From JASTVH01 sp042862465 (GTDB taxonomy: Bacteria; Pseudomonadota; Gammaproteobacteria; Pseudomonadales; Oleiphilaceae), in NCBI GenBank assembly GCA_042862465.1, contig JASTVH010000010.1, forward strand, positions 113,316-177,315: a stretch of 64,000 nt of DNA, written 5' to 3'. The notes below the pieces were generated by a model. The model ran no database searches and was not told where the DNA came from. It saw nothing but the letters and a program-made list of their open reading frames with translations. Both the position numbers and the translations under genes were made by a program. Positions 36,029-43,996 of the stretch are shown piece after piece; positions within the stretch are counted from its first letter, which is position 1, and each line of letters starts with the position of its first letter.

Positions 36029-36939
36029 GCGGTGCCTCCCGGGAATGTCACGATAGCCCCGAGGGCATCAATGGCCCGGGACTCCAGGGATTCCATACCC
36101 AGCCACTCACGCCAGTCGTAGTTTTCCACCTGGGCGGCGACGTTGGAGGAAATCAGGTGCGTCAGGGGCAGATTCTCGTCATGCCCGACCAGATAGACCG
36201 TGCGCGGCGGCACCTGCCCGAGCTGGCTTTCGTAATAGTCCATGGACCGCTGTATCTCCAGGGCCAGGTTCTGAATCGCCGTATCCTGCTGACTGGCATC
36301 GGACAACTGGTTGGCGGTGACTTCCAGACGCCGGGCCAGGTAAAGGGTATCGCCCCGGCACACCACCAGCTGGCCATGCTGGGCCCGCAGGTACATCAGG
36401 GCGGTGCCCCGGTTTTCCTCATCCGTCGGCGCGATCAGGTTGCGCAGGGACAACTCGGAAATACCCACCCGGTCGAGGGTCAATCCGGCGCTGTCACACA
36501 GCTTGATCAGATCCCGCACGATGGCCTTGCGGCATACCACGGCGTTGATCAACTCCCCCCGACCGCGGGACGCGTCGTCCGGAAAAGGGAATACATCCAC
36601 AGCGGCCTCGTCGACGCTGTAATCGATCATGTCTTTCAGCTTCCAGCGCACCGCATCCGCCAGCTCGCTGTCTTCCACCGGCGGCCGGTCAATCTGGAAG
36701 ACCTGGTACTGGTCGTTCGACAATACGGCACGCACCGGCGCGCCCTTGAGTCCATACTCCTCCACCGTGGCTTCCAGCGTCCCGGCCCGCTTGGCCGGCA
36801 TGCATTCGGCAAACCCGGTTTGCAGGTGTCCGGAGGCTGGCCGCAGCGCCCACGCCAGTCCGTCCGGCCGCACTTCAAGGCCGATCGGTTGCGCACGCCC
36901 TTGGCGTCCGAAGATATTGAACAACGCGGGAAATTTCAC
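36025..36939 (-). CDS. mshI: MSHA biogenesis protein MshI (PilM-like)
   Basis: 304 residues from GTG 36939 (KFPALFNIFGRQ); a TTG 42 bases upstream is in frame but overlaps a TATACT box, so the shorter start is preferred, without a clear ribosome site for either. Actin-like PilM fold cues are IGLEVRPDGLAWAL at the start, VSVDEAAVDVFPF-type beta hairpins (here YSVDEAAVDVFPFPDD), and VYLVGHDENLPL near the end. A cytoplasmic protein that docks on the PilN-like partner. First gene of the cluster. Confidence 0.88.
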   Translation of the reverse strand: MKFPALFNIFGRQGRAQPIGLEVRPDGLAWALRPASGHLQTGFAECMPAKRAGTLEATVEEYGLKGAPVRAVLSNDQYQVFQIDRPPVEDSELADAVRWKLKDMIDYSVDEAAVDVFPFPDDASRGRGELINAVVCRKAIVRDLIKLCDSAGLTLDRVGISELSLRNLIAPTDEENRGTALMYLRAQHGQLVVCRGDTLYLARRLEVTANQLSDASQQDTAIQNLALEIQRSMDYYESQLGQVPPRTVYLVGHDENLPLTHLISSNVAAQVENYDWREWLGMESLESRAIDALGAIVTFPGGTA

Positions 36940-37041
36940 TTTAGGCAGCCAGTTGGATCGATTTTCTGGAAGTATAGTCAAGAAGGACCAGCAATCCAGC
37001 GAGGTAGCGGCGGTTTAGCAAGGACTTACAGCAGCCACAAG

Positions 37042-37071
37042 CAAAAAAAGGAAGCGCGCGGCTTCCCTTTC
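37042..37071 (-). terminator. Terminator after the MerR gene
   Basis: GGAAGC / GCTTCC stem with CGCGC loop and an A7 tract (T7 on the minus strand), about 110 bases past the MerR-gene stop and just before the MSHA cluster. Confidence 0.8.
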
Positions 37072-37182
37072 TGACGTTACCGGCGGCCGCTCCTGGCCCC
37101 GGTGTGATATGTGAATCGAATGCTAGCAGGCCGCCGTGGGAATGCAAATACGCAGTTACAAATCAGCGCATAAGACCACGCT

Positions 37183-38079
37183 TCAATCGCTTTTCCCATC
37201 ACTGTCCTGACGACGGCGGGAGGGATGGCGCTCCACCACGGTTTCGGCAAGATGACGGTTGTTCTGGAATAGACGGCTGACCCGCTCCATCAGGTACTTG
37301 TTCGCGGACTGTTCCATGGCGCGCTGAACTTCCGATTCAACCGCGACCATCGCCAATGGGCGCAGCTGCCAGATCAGGTCCGCCAGCTTGGGCATGTCTT
37401 CCTTGGGGGGAATGTCTTCCTGATAGCGGTCGATCATCCGGGCCGCCAGCTGCACGAGGTCCGTGGCCACTTTCTCCACATTCGCGCGCAAGCCCACCAG
37501 CACGTCGAACAGGTCATCCAGCGGAATACCCAGCCGCACCAGTTCCGCGCCGGCATTGAACAGGCGCGGCTGCTTGAGGCGATAGCCGTCGCGCACCGGC
37601 TGCACCAGATCCAGCTCAATGGCGCGGGTGAGATTGTCGTCCGTCAGGGTGCCGGCGAACAATTCCCGCATTTCTTCCCGGGTAATGTAGCTGGGCGCCT
37701 CGTTGGTCCAGGGGCTGGTGATGGCCTGCTCCAGGCCCAATAGATCACCCAGGTCACCGCCCTTCTCCCAGGCGGATACCATCTCTTTGATGTTACCCAG
37801 GCCGTAGCCACGTTTGAGCAGGTTGCTGATCAGGCGCAGCCGCGACAGGTGCAGACCGGAATAGACCCCAACCCGGCCCCGACGCTCCGGCGGCGGCAGC
37901 AGCCCGCGGTCCTGATAGGCGCGGACATTGCGCACGGTGGTACCGGCCACCCGCGCCAATTCATCGACCGTGTACTCCTCACCGTCGTCCGATTCGGCGT
38001 CGTCTGTTGGCGTGCCGGCAAAGAGCCGGTTGTATAGGAGGGCAAGCGCCTGCTTCGATGGGTTCATGGCGAGGATCAT
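37183..38079 (-). CDS. MerR-family transcriptional regulator
   Basis: 298 residues, longer than a simple MerR (about 130-150). The winged helix-turn-helix covers about 36-105: YTVDELARVAGTTVRNVRAYQDRGLLPPPERRGRVGVYS. The following helix LSRLRLISNLLKRGYGLGNIKEM is typical. The ~190-residue C-terminal part is helical with no metal-binding cysteines, so an organic or lipid effector is more likely than a metal. Its ATG overlaps the hydrolase stop (ATGA), so it is the third gene of a leftward operon. It may control the divergent promoter at 39802-39832, which has a 19-bp spacer. An internal ATG four codons on is an alternative start. Confidence 0.88.
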   Translation of the reverse strand: MILAMNPSKQALALLYNRLFAGTPTDDAESDDGEEYTVDELARVAGTTVRNVRAYQDRGLLPPPERRGRVGVYSGLHLSRLRLISNLLKRGYGLGNIKEMVSAWEKGGDLGDLLGLEQAITSPWTNEAPSYITREEMRELFAGTLTDDNLTRAIELDLVQPVRDGYRLKQPRLFNAGAELVRLGIPLDDLFDVLVGLRANVEKVATDLVQLAARMIDRYQEDIPPKEDMPKLADLIWQLRPLAMVAVESEVQRAMEQSANKYLMERVSRLFQNNRHLAETVVERHPSRRRQDSDGKSD

Positions 38080-39005
38080 ACCGGATGCGTTTCCCGGCTA
38101 CCATGATGTTCGTCCAGTGTATTGGCGTCGATCCGTCGAATGAAATCCATGATCAGATCCGCCAGGGGCTCAGGATGGGCCAGCACCTGCCAGTGCTTTC
38201 CCGGCATCACCGTCCGGCGCAAACGCGGCACCCAGCGTTCCAGGTTTTCCGACAGGGCCGGTGAAACGAACTGATCTCCTTCCGGCTGGATCACGTGCAC
38301 CGGCACATGGGCATAGCGCTCCCGGGGCGCCAGGACACGAGGCAGCATATTGGCGCGGTACAGGTTGATACCCAAGCGTCCCTGACGGGCCTGAGTGGGG
38401 TCGGGGCGCGGCCGCTCCTGCTCCCACAAGGCAACAACATCAGGCCAGGAACGCCCCAGCCCGGTCCGCCACATCACCGGCGCGACCAGCGGCAGGTGAA
38501 ACAGGAAGATATACCAGGATTTGGCCAGCTGCCGGGCGACGCGGCCATGCTCCCCCGCCTTCCAGCAATCCCGGAACCAGAACCCCACGTGATCTAGACA
38601 GGGGCCGGAAATGGAGGTGAAGGACGCCAGCCGCCCCACAAGCAGGTCCCCGGTCACGGCTTCCCAGGACTGGATGCTGCCCCAGTCATGGGCCACCAGG
38701 TGGACCGGGGCGTCAGGACTCAGGGTATCGATGATGCAGGCCAGATCATGCTCCAGGGCGCTCATCCGGTAATCGGCCATGCGCCGGGGCGCTCCGGAGT
38801 GGCCGGCACCGCGGACATCGTAGCGGATGACCCGGTAGTGCGGCACCAGCAGCGGTACCAGGGCATCCCAGATACGCCGTGAATCCGGGTAGCCATGCAC
38901 CAGCACCATCGCAGGCGCCCCCTCCGGACCTTCCACTTCGTAGGCCAGACGCAGTCCGTCGCATTCGACCACCCCCTCACGCACACCATTTCGCGATTCA
39001 GCCAC
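38076..39005 (-). CDS. Alpha/beta-fold hydrolase, epoxide hydrolase-like
   Basis: 309 residues from GTG 39005, which has GAGGAGG six bases upstream; the frame is open further but lies within the preceding gene. The oxyanion block is LVHGYPDSRRIW (35-46) and VIRYDVRGAGHSG is at 59-71. The nucleophile elbow HDWGS (106-110) has Asp107 in place of Ser, as in epoxide hydrolases and haloalkane dehalogenases. A His-bearing MPGKHWQVLAHPE closes the triad near 285. It overlaps the upstream gene by eight bases and the MerR gene by four. Substrate unknown. Confidence 0.88.
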   Translation of the reverse strand: MAESRNGVREGVVECDGLRLAYEVEGPEGAPAMVLVHGYPDSRRIWDALVPLLVPHYRVIRYDVRGAGHSGAPRRMADYRMSALEHDLACIIDTLSPDAPVHLVAHDWGSIQSWEAVTGDLLVGRLASFTSISGPCLDHVGFWFRDCWKAGEHGRVARQLAKSWYIFLFHLPLVAPVMWRTGLGRSWPDVVALWEQERPRPDPTQARQGRLGINLYRANMLPRVLAPRERYAHVPVHVIQPEGDQFVSPALSENLERWVPRLRRTVMPGKHWQVLAHPEPLADLIMDFIRRIDANTLDEHHGSRETHPV

Positions 39006-39747
39006 GGCCACCCTCCTCGGCGTGACGCACCATCGCCTCCACATAATGGGCGAAGTGCACCAGATGATCGTGGGGAAAGGTGGGCAGGAGCTGGTCAAGA
39101 ATCTCAGTCAGGGTACGCTCGGCCTCGAGCTTGCCGTAGCGAATCACCTGGCGGTAATGCGCCGGATCATCCACCTCATCGCCCACCTCGTGATAATAGG
39201 CCTCCACGGTGGCCACCCCAATCTCGATTACCGTGGCGCGAATCATGGCCCGGCAGGCCTCCAGGTCGGAGGACTGCTTGACCCGCTCGGCCAGACTCCG
39301 GATCTGCTGGACGGTGGCGTCATCCAGGGGAAACACGATCAGGGCCGGCTGGTCGCCGCATGGATCCACCAGGCTACGGTCAAGGTACCGGGCCAGATCC
39401 TGCAGCTCCTGCACACTCCGTCCCTGCAAGACCTTGCCCGCCCAGAACGTTAGCCCCAAACCAATGGTCTGAACCGCATCCCCCGGTGCCACGCCATCCG
39501 CCAGCGGCGGCAGGGTGCTATCGAGGGAGGCTTCGTAGTAGGACGACACACCGGCAAAGATCAGCTGGGACGCCACTTCGAACGCCCGCTTGTGCCATTC
39601 CGGCAGGCCGGCGGTATCCAGGTGCCGGGCCTCGCGAGCCGCCTGCCGCGCCTGGTCCAGCAAACCGGTACTGATGGGAAACCCCCAGCCGTGAGCGGCG
39701 GCCGGGCGCTCGCCCTGGGACAGCGTCATGGGTTCCACTCCGCGCAT
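38998..39747 (-). CDS. Uncharacterised mostly helical protein
   Basis: 249 residues from ATG 39747, which has AGGAGA eight bases upstream; an in-frame extension lies in the promoter region. I do not recognise the family. The protein is largely alpha-helical (LLDQARQAAREARHLD, WHKRAFEVASQLIFAGVSSYYEASL) with no signal peptide. A Gly-rich hydrophobic patch (VQTIGLGLTFWAGKVLQG) is near 96-113. It heads the leftward operon with the Asp-nucleophile hydrolase and the MerR regulator, so a link to the same substrate pathway is plausible. Confidence 0.75.
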   Translation of the reverse strand: MRGVEPMTLSQGERPAAAHGWGFPISTGLLDQARQAAREARHLDTAGLPEWHKRAFEVASQLIFAGVSSYYEASLDSTLPPLADGVAPGDAVQTIGLGLTFWAGKVLQGRSVQELQDLARYLDRSLVDPCGDQPALIVFPLDDATVQQIRSLAERVKQSSDLEACRAMIRATVIEIGVATVEAYYHEVGDEVDDPAHYRQVIRYGKLEAERTLTEILDQLLPTFPHDHLVHFAHYVEAMVRHAEEGGRG

Positions 39748-39801
39748 CGTTTTCTCCTGATTGTCATTTGGGGACGCCACCTCACACAACGGCTTTTTTG
39801 C

Positions 39802-39832
39802 TTGACACCCCCTAAGCAATATTCTCTATAGT
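39802..39832 (+). promoter_or_regulatory. Promoter with a 19-bp spacer before the metal-dependent hydrolase
   Basis: TTGACA (39802-39807) and TATAGT (39827-39832) are good sigma-70 boxes, but the spacer is 19 bp. Over-long spacers of 19-20 bp are characteristic of promoters untwisted by MerR-family activators, and a MerR gene lies in the divergent operon. A TCTATA box at 17-bp spacing is an alternative reading. Confidence 0.6.
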
Positions 39833-39836
39833 AACT

Positions 39837-39856
39837 GTAACATTGATTAATGTCAC
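39837..39856. promoter_or_regulatory. Inverted repeat, putative operator 1
   Basis: GTAACATT (39837-39844) and AATGTCAC (39849-39856) are 8-bp arms with one mismatch around GATT. It lies just downstream of the -10 box, a position suited to repression. Confidence 0.5.
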
Positions 39857-39865
39857 TATTGGTGA

Positions 39866-39885
39866 TGACACATAGATAACTGTCA
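39866..39885. promoter_or_regulatory. Inverted repeat, putative operator 2
   Basis: TGACA (39866-39870) and TGTCA (39881-39885) with ten bases between, in the leader of the rightward operon. Arms are short, so chance is possible. Confidence 0.35.
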
Positions 39886-39908
39886 GCACCACTGCACAGG
39901 AGGCTCCC

Positions 39909-40760
39909 ATGAGCACCAAAGTCGAACTCATCCGCCGCAACCTCCAGTTCCGCCTGCCCCGCAACCGCGCCACGGACTGGAACGGGGCCGGCAAGCACGT
40001 GACCCAGGTTTTCAATACCCTGTCCCTGTTCTTTCCGGTGGGCGAACGGTTCTTTATCCAGAGCCTGCGCAACTACCGCCATGTGGTGGATGACCCGCAA
40101 CTCAAGGAAGACGTCGCCGCCTTCATCGGCCAGGAGGCCTTCCACGGACGAGAGCACGATGAATACAACGAAGCCCTGGTGGAAGCGGGACTGCCGGTGG
40201 ACGAAATGGAAGCGCAGGTGACGTTTCTGCTGGAACAGGTGAAACGGCTGCCCAAATCCTTCCAGCTGGCGGCGACGGTATCCCTGGAGCACCTGACCGC
40301 CATCATGGGTGACATCCTGTTGCGCGAGCCGAAACTACTGGAAGACGCCGAGCCGCACTTCCAGGCCCTGTGGCGCTGGCATGCCATGGAGGAGACCGAG
40401 CACAAGGCCGTTTCCTTCGACGTCTACACCAAGGCCATGGGCCGCGGCCCCCGCGCCTACGCCCTGCGCAGCTTCACCTTTATCCTGGCCAATGCCATCT
40501 TCTGGACCCTGTATTCCGCCTATTACCTGCGCCTGATACAGAAGACCGGCGGCATGACGGATCTGCGTGGCTGGTGGCAGGTGTTCCAGTACCAGTGGGG
40601 CTCTCCCGGCGCCTTCCGACGCCTGGTGCCGTCCTGGCTGGAATTCTTCCGCCCCGGCTTCCACCCCTGGGACCAGGACAACCGCGAACTGCTGGCTGTC
40701 GCCCAGAGCATCCTTGATGCGGTGGAAGGCTTCGAACAGGAAGCGGAGGCAGCGGCATGA
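39909..40760 (+). CDS. Ferritin-like metal-dependent hydrolase family protein
   Basis: 283 residues, start preceded by AGGAGG. It matches the predicted metal-dependent hydrolase family (COG3687 / PF10118 type). Glu/His ligands recur across helices: GQEAFHGREHDEYN (about 75-88), SLEHLTAIMGD (about 122) and HAMEETEHKAVSFDVY (about 160). This is an E-x-x-H arrangement like that of di-iron carboxylate proteins. A hydrophobic hairpin (FILANAIFWTLYSAYYLRL, near 198) suggests membrane contact. The actual reaction is unknown. It overlaps the next gene by four bases. Confidence 0.85.
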   Translation: MSTKVELIRRNLQFRLPRNRATDWNGAGKHVTQVFNTLSLFFPVGERFFIQSLRNYRHVVDDPQLKEDVAAFIGQEAFHGREHDEYNEALVEAGLPVDEMEAQVTFLLEQVKRLPKSFQLAATVSLEHLTAIMGDILLREPKLLEDAEPHFQALWRWHAMEETEHKAVSFDVYTKAMGRGPRAYALRSFTFILANAIFWTLYSAYYLRLIQKTGGMTDLRGWWQVFQYQWGSPGAFRRLVPSWLEFFRPGFHPWDQDNRELLAVAQSILDAVEGFEQEAEAAA

Positions 40761-41743
40761 GCCCGGCCCAGGCGGCGATGGTCGCCCCCTCCTTCGTCGA
40801 GGAGGTGGTGCCGGTCTACCGCGCCAAGTGCCGCAACATCCCCTGCGATCAGCGCTTGGCCCGCTGGCGCCCTCAACCCCGGGGGCTGGGTGCTTTCCGT
40901 CAATGGGCGCTGGCACTGTTGCCGCGTGTGCGCCGGGAACAGAACCTGATTGGCGGCCAGAAGCTGGTGCACTGGGAAATGGGCCCGGAAACGGGCGAAA
41001 CCGTGGTGCTCCTCCACGGTTTCGGGGCCAGCAAGGAAAACTGGCTGTTCCTGGCGCCCAAGCTGGCCCAGCACTACCGGGTGCTGATTCCGGATGTGCC
41101 CGGGTTTGGCGAAAGCGATTTCCGGGCCAAGCGCTGTTACGCCGCCGACAACCAGGTCACACGCCTGGCCGCCTGGCTGGTCGCAGCCAGTCCGCACCCG
41201 GTCCATCTGGTCGGCAGCTCCATGGGCGGCGCCCTGGCGGGTCTGCTCACCGCACGCCACCCCGAAATGGTCACGTCGCTGACCCTGATGAATGCCGCCG
41301 GCGTCAGCGGCGGGCAACGGAGCGACTTCGAGAAGGCCCTGCTGGAAGGCCGCAACCTGCTGGTCCCGCGCCGCTATGGCGATGTATCCGAGCTGTTGCT
41401 GCTGGCCACGGAGCGACGCCGGCAGTGGCTGTCCCGCTGTCTGACCCCCTTTATCGGTCCGGACATGGTGCGACGCCACTGGGTCAACCACCGGTTATTC
41501 AACGATCTGCTGAACTCCGAGACGCAGCCCCACGAGGTGCTCTCGCGGATCAGGCGCCCCACCTTCATCCTCTGGGGCGATCGCGACCGGATTCTGGACG
41601 TCTCCTGCGTGCATACCCTGCACGGCCTGATCGGACACGCCCAGAGCACCGTGTTCAGTGGCGTCGGCCATCTGCCCATGCTGGAGGTACCAACCCGCAC
41701 CGCCGAAACCCTGACCGCCTTCTGGCGACAACAAACCCATTGA
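40757..41743 (+). CDS. Alpha/beta hydrolase (serine type)
   Basis: 328 residues. HGFGASKENW (87-96), VPGFGESDF (115-122) and the nucleophile elbow GSSMGG (153-158, Ser155) define the fold. The acid is in WGDRDRILD near 275 and the His in GVGHLPMLEVP near 302. An N-terminal extension of about 60 residues has a Cys pair (CRNIPC). It likely cleaves an ester or lactone. The following gene once encoded a flavin monooxygenase; a Baeyer-Villiger enzyme followed by an esterase would be a coherent pathway, which is inference. Confidence 0.88.
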   Translation: MSPAQAAMVAPSFVEEVVPVYRAKCRNIPCDQRLARWRPQPRGLGAFRQWALALLPRVRREQNLIGGQKLVHWEMGPETGETVVLLHGFGASKENWLFLAPKLAQHYRVLIPDVPGFGESDFRAKRCYAADNQVTRLAAWLVAASPHPVHLVGSSMGGALAGLLTARHPEMVTSLTLMNAAGVSGGQRSDFEKALLEGRNLLVPRRYGDVSELLLLATERRRQWLSRCLTPFIGPDMVRRHWVNHRLFNDLLNSETQPHEVLSRIRRPTFILWGDRDRILDVSCVHTLHGLIGHAQSTVFSGVGHLPMLEVPTRTAETLTAFWRQQTH

Positions 41744-41777
41744 GCCCTTCTATGACCGGCCCGATCCGGAGGTACCC

Positions 41778-41864
41778 ATGAATGCAGCACTGAAAAAACC
41801 GAACATCCCCATCGCGATCATCGGTACCGGTTTTTCCGGTCTCGGCGTCGCTGCTCTTCCTTGA
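41778..41864 (+). pseudogene. N-terminal stump of a flavin-containing monooxygenase
   Basis: ATG 41778 has GGAGG eight bases upstream. It encodes MNAALKKPNIPIAIIGTGFSG, a basic lead and the FAD-binding GxGxxG (Gly16, Gly18, Gly21) of flavin/Baeyer-Villiger monooxygenases. After Leu-Gly-Val-Ala the family pattern is lost, and a stop follows at codon 29. A normal enzyme would have about 490-550 residues. The sequence beyond about 41850 belongs to the 3' end of the opposing gene, so the rest has been deleted. It lies 34 bases after the hydrolase gene. Confidence 0.8.
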
Positions 41865-42552
41865 GCTGGCGCTGCCAGTCATCGACATCGATGGGGAGGC
41901 TGCTCAGTACTTCCAGGTCGCGGTTTTCCAGCACGTTGCTGTCGCCGCGGTGGGCTTCAATCACTTGATCCCGCTCTCGCAGCAGCGCGGCGATGTGGAA
42001 TCGGTACAAGCTGACCAGCTCGGTCAACCAGATGTTGACCGGCCAGCTGGGCCAGGCGTGGTCGATCTGGAAACGCGGCAGCAGGGGGATCAGGTCGGCA
42101 GCCCGGTACCAGGTTTCGTCGGTCACCCAGCGGTTGGTGGCAAACAGGCCGACAGGAACCCCCCAGGCATCCATGGAGACCGCAATCAGATGGGCGATGG
42201 CCTGCTCGCCTTCTGGCCAGGGCGTCTCGTGGCGGAGCGATGCCACCGGTGCCAGGCCAGCCGGCAGCGCGCCGGCCCGCAGAAAGGTATGGAAATGGCC
42301 ATGCTCGGCGACATCCTTGCGGTGAGCATGGTAGTAATACTGGCTGTGGGTTTGGCGGTCGAACACATCCCCTTGCGGGTAGTGCTCCATCTCGTAGAAC
42401 GTGCCCTGCCCTCGCAGGACCTCGCCCACAATATTCAAACCCGCCTTGTCCAGGACCCGATAGCATTCCTGGACCCGGGCGGCGGCCGACACCAGTGAAT
42501 CCAGCTCGGCACCGCTCAGGTCTGTCACTGCCGGAATGTCGAGAGACGCCAT
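41818..42552 (-). CDS. Uncharacterised His-rich protein, probably 3'-altered
   Basis: 244 residues, no signal peptide. I do not recognise its function; it recalls a conserved domain of unknown function (possibly DUF6969), at low confidence. A His/Tyr-rich stretch at about 54-90 (EMEHYPQGDVFDRQTHSQYY, then HAHR and EHGHFH) could bind metal. It is the fourth gene of a leftward operon, 12 bases after the phosphatase-like lipoprotein. Its last ~15 codons (EEQRRRDRKNRYR) are read through the opposite strand of the monooxygenase stump, so the native C-terminus has probably been replaced at a deletion junction. Confidence 0.7.
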   Translation of the reverse strand: MASLDIPAVTDLSGAELDSLVSAAARVQECYRVLDKAGLNIVGEVLRGQGTFYEMEHYPQGDVFDRQTHSQYYYHAHRKDVAEHGHFHTFLRAGALPAGLAPVASLRHETPWPEGEQAIAHLIAVSMDAWGVPVGLFATNRWVTDETWYRAADLIPLLPRFQIDHAWPSWPVNIWLTELVSLYRFHIAALLRERDQVIEAHRGDSNVLENRDLEVLSSLPIDVDDWQRQLKEEQRRRDRKNRYR

Positions 42553-42564
42553 ACACCCGTCGCT

Positions 42565-43365
42565 TTAAAGTCCCATCATTTCCTTCACCGCGCCTTCCCG
42601 GCTGGTCTTGAGCCCGGCGGCCCGCCCTTCTTCCAGCGCCAGTTCCGCGGGTACGCCGAGGTGGAACCGATACAGCGCCCACATGGCGCCTACCCGATTG
42701 GCGCTGTGGCAGTGTACCAGGATCGGGTAGTTTTCCGGTGAAGAGGCGATGCGTGTGAAGGCCTCCACCTGCTCCCAGGTCGGCGCCTTGGTAGACACCC
42801 CCAGCTTGTAGTAGTTGATGCCCGCACCATGGGCGGCCTTCTCTTCCTCGCCGGCCCCTTCTTCCTCTGTCATCAGGGTGACAACGGTCTTGAAGCCGAG
42901 TTCCTTCAGCTGCGGCAGCGCACCTTCCTTGATCAAACCACCGGAGGCGATATAGGGAGCCGGTCGGTTGTAGTTATCCACGATCGCCGGCATGGCATCA
43001 CCGTAAGGGGCGGTCGTCCAATTCTTCTCAATGGCGAACGGCAGATGCCGGTCACCGCGGGCCTGGGCCGGCGCATTGGGCGCGGATGCCTTGCTGTCAC
43101 CACTTGCCATGGCACTGCCGGATGCCGCACAGGGATTGGCCGAGGCCTGCCCGGCGGCACAGGGGTTCGCGGCCGCGCACGGGTTGCTCATGGCCGACGG
43201 GTTGCCCGACTGAGGCTTGGCCGCGGCGCATGGGTTGGCCGCCGCCGTCTGTGACTGACTGGTGCTGGTGGCCTGCTGCGAATCCGAACAGGCGGCCAGG
43301 CCCAGCCCCATGGCCAGGGTGATGGCCACCGGCAGGGCGGCCCGTTTGAAGCGTTGGTTTGCCAT
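42565..43365 (-). CDS. Lipoprotein with NPCAA repeats and a DSP/BLH-type phosphatase domain
   Basis: 266 residues from ATG 43365 (GAGAGGG eight bases upstream; another ATG two codons earlier). A lipoprotein signal ends in LAAC (Cys26). A low-complexity segment (41-90) has four NPCAA-type units with cysteines 46, 63, 69 and 79. The C-terminal domain (about 105-266) has the phosphatase loop HCHSANR (Cys219, Arg224). This C-x4-R spacing is that of the DUF442/beta-lactamase-hydrolase-like family rather than classical C-x5-R tyrosine phosphatases. BLH proteins are tied to sulfide/persulfide handling, and two YeeE/YedE-type genes lie directly upstream. An extracytoplasmic sulfur-related role is inferred. 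Confidence 0.8.
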   Translation of the reverse strand: MANQRFKRAALPVAITLAMGLGLAACSDSQQATSTSQSQTAAANPCAAAKPQSGNPSAMSNPCAAANPCAAGQASANPCAASGSAMASGDSKASAPNAPAQARGDRHLPFAIEKNWTTAPYGDAMPAIVDNYNRPAPYIASGGLIKEGALPQLKELGFKTVVTLMTEEEGAGEEEKAAHGAGINYYKLGVSTKAPTWEQVEAFTRIASSPENYPILVHCHSANRVGAMWALYRFHLGVPAELALEEGRAAGLKTSREGAVKEMMGL

Positions 43366-43378
43366 TGTCATTTCCCTC

Positions 43379-43996
43379 TCAATCCTTCTCTTGTTGTGTC
43401 GCCATGCAGGCCTCGGCCTGATAAGGCCCGCCCAAGCGGGCTTCAAGCTTTGATCCCAGACGGAACCCGCCCCAGGCGACCAAGGCCAGCGCCACCAGGA
43501 TCAGCCATTCCGGTATGCCGGTAAGATCCGTTAGCGCCTGCGCTTGCGGTCCCGGCGTTGCCCAATACAGGGACTCCAGCGGTCCGAACCAGGCCGCGAA
43601 AAGCGCCGTGCCCAGGACCATGCCCAGCATGAATATCAGGGCATCACCGCGCCCGCCGGCCAATCCGGCCACCGATGTACCCGGACAGTAACCGCCGATG
43701 GCGAACCCGGCACCGATCAGCAGGCCGCCCACAGCCATCGCGGCATAGAACGGCGTCGGCACGTAGTAACTGCCTGCGGCCATCCAGCCCAGCTGCTGCG
43801 CCAGCCAGAGGAGCGCCGCAGCCACGATCACGGCCGTGAACATCACCTTGAACACCGACCAGTCCACCAGACGGAACTGCCCGGTCAGTTTTCTGGGACT
43901 GCCAAAACCGGCATTTTCCAGGACAAAGCCAAACAGGAAACCGGCCAATAACCCGGATGCGACACCGGAATCATAAAGGGGCCACATCATTGCCAT
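43379..43996 (-). CDS. YeeE/YedE-type membrane protein (DUF6691-like)
   Basis: 205 residues with about five membrane helices. The signature GGYCPGTSVAG (Cys104) near the fourth helix is the conserved cysteine motif of YeeE/YedE proteins, which move thiosulfate or other sulfur species. An early SGLLAGFLFGFVLENAGFG block is also typical. It forms the second half of a split transporter with the gene upstream, which it overlaps by ten bases. Confidence 0.88.
   Translation of the reverse strand: MAMMWPLYDSGVASGLLAGFLFGFVLENAGFGSPRKLTGQFRLVDWSVFKVMFTAVIVAAALLWLAQQLGWMAAGSYYVPTPFYAAMAVGGLLIGAGFAIGGYCPGTSVAGLAGGRGDALIFMLGMVLGTALFAAWFGPLESLYWATPGPQAQALTDLTGIPEWLILVALALVAWGGFRLGSKLEARLGGPYQAEACMATQQEKD

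Noticed and set aside
43126..43235. Short DNA repeats in the phosphatase gene as a CRISPR-like array
   Set aside because: The repeats encode the NPCAA units in frame; spacing is irregular and there are no cas genes.
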